From positions 1 through 34,141 of the forward strand of contig CAKUOX010000025.1 of assembly GCA_934670175.1 (NCBI GenBank): a DNA stretch of 34,141 bases, read 5' to 3'. The notes beneath the pieces were generated by a model. The model searched no databases. It was given only the letters and a program-made list of their open reading frames with translations, and was not told the origin of the DNA. The DNA comes from an uncultured Clostridia bacterium (lineage in GTDB: Bacteria; Bacillota; Clostridia; Christensenellales; Aristaeellaceae). Shown here one piece after another: positions 33,807 to 34,141 of the stretch (within the stretch, counting starts at the first letter, position 1; each line of letters begins with the position of its first letter). Both the position numbers and the translations under genes were made by a program.

Positions 33807-34141
33807 TCACGTCCGTTCAGGCGGCGCGGCAACCGCATTCAGGCTCACCCAGCCGTGCCTGTCCCCGACGCGCACGAACACCCATCCCCCTGCGTCCACT
33901 TCGGTCACCGCGCCGCTCACCGTGCCCAGGCTCGGGTACGCCGTGCCCGGGCCCGCGCGCAAGTTCCACTTGCCCGGCTTCAAGGCGAGCTGCCTGCCGC
34001 TGCCCGCGTCCGGCACAGCAGGCTCAGGCGCTGCCGTTACGCACCCAAGCCTTGCAAAGCAAGTCTTGGGCAGCGCCGTGCTGCCAGCTTCGCTGCGCAC
34101 GGGCTGGTCGCCGCTGCCGGACGCGGCAGTGCGGCGACTGC
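33807..34141 (-). CDS. C-terminal part of a phage-type lysin with SH3 domain, incomplete
   Basis: The frame is open from the right edge to a stop at 33807. The last 50 residues form a bacterial SH3 domain: WNLRAGPGTAYPSLGTVSG...GGWVFVRVGDRHGWVSLNAV, used for cell-wall binding. The catalytic domain is expected beyond the edge. The linker before the SH3 domain is Ala/Pro-rich, and before that the frame runs through the three-hairpin module (34038-34138), giving a peptide with no family resemblance (RSEAGSTALPKTCFARLG). GTG at 34100 is an internal possible start, without a clear ribosome site. The context of XhlA- and holin-like genes supports a lysin. Confidence 0.7.
   Translation of the reverse strand, partial: SRRTAASGSGDQPVRSEAGSTALPKTCFARLGCVTAAPEPAVPDAGSGRQLALKPGKWNLRAGPGTAYPSLGTVSGAVTEVDAGGWVFVRVGDRHGWVSLNAVAAPPERT
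34038..34138 (+). repeat. three-hairpin module, copy 2 (inside the lysin gene)
   Basis: Same 101-bp plan as 17461-17561: TACGCACC, hairpin 34044-34070 (CCCAAG/CTTGGG with CCTTGC/GCAAGT), hairpin 34076-34102 (CCGTGC...GCACGG), then GGGCTGGTCGCCGCTGCC and hairpin 34107-34138. Stem sequences of hairpins one and two differ from copy 1 but still pair. It lies in frame inside the lysin coding sequence on the opposite strand. Confidence 0.72.

Overview
The window looks like a chromosomal segment of a high-GC, spore-forming anaerobic Clostridia-type bacterium. Evidence for this: a BofA-family sporulation protein, sigma-A promoters with strong Shine-Dalgarno sites, tightly packed genes, a corrinoid methyl-transfer locus, glycogen phosphorylase, and no outer-membrane genes. 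I cannot name the species. Most genes are GC-rich, so long antisense open frames are common and were treated as shadows. One gene (the methyltransferase at 6664-7281) is clearly AT-rich and probably acquired.

Layout. 1-339: three tRNA genes (Leu, truncated by the edge; Tyr; Thr) read leftward from one strong promoter. 429-1393: a PHP-domain phosphoesterase with its own promoter and terminator. 1523-6384: four envelope genes: a MotA/TolQ/ZorA-like channel protein with a long helical tail, a MotB/OmpA-like partner with the proton-carrying Asp motif, and two single-pass membrane proteins, one mostly coiled coil. 6664-7281: the AT-rich methyltransferase. 7404-9293 (minus): an allulose 3-epimerase-like gene followed by mnmA. 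9374-9640 (minus): bofA. 9893-11028: a TetR regulator and an overlapping membrane protein behind a near-perfect 34-bp palindromic operator. 11081-14824 (minus): murJ-ruvB-queA. 14977-17312: serC-serA. 17324-17718: a 395-bp MITE-like element with long inverted arms. 17786-19171 (minus): a secreted beta-helix-like protein. 19379-20722 (minus): a sodium:neurotransmitter symporter-family transporter. 21027-27129: a divergent corrinoid methyl-transfer locus. 27223-31513 (minus): glgP followed by a GH13 amylase. 31824-33026: a class I aminotransferase. 33150-34141 (minus): a phage-type lysis cassette (SH3-containing lysin end, XhlA-like protein, holin-like protein).

How the parts fit. The corrinoid locus has a pterin-dependent methyltransferase, two corrinoid proteins, a reductive activator, a Cys-rich DUF2284-like protein and a PucR-type regulator, but no substrate-specific methyltransferase. 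The serC-serA pair covers the first two steps of serine synthesis; serB is not here. GlgP and the GH13 enzyme form a glycogen/maltodextrin breakdown unit. The ZorAB-like pair lacks the Zorya effector genes and is instead followed by two unrecognised coiled-coil/membrane proteins.

Repeats are the most unusual non-coding content. There are three copies of a terminator-like hairpin repeat at gene ends. A 101-bp three-hairpin module appears both inside the MITE-like element and at the right edge, where it lies in frame inside the lysin gene; its stems differ in sequence but still pair. No CRISPR array, rRNA or insertion-sequence transposase was seen.
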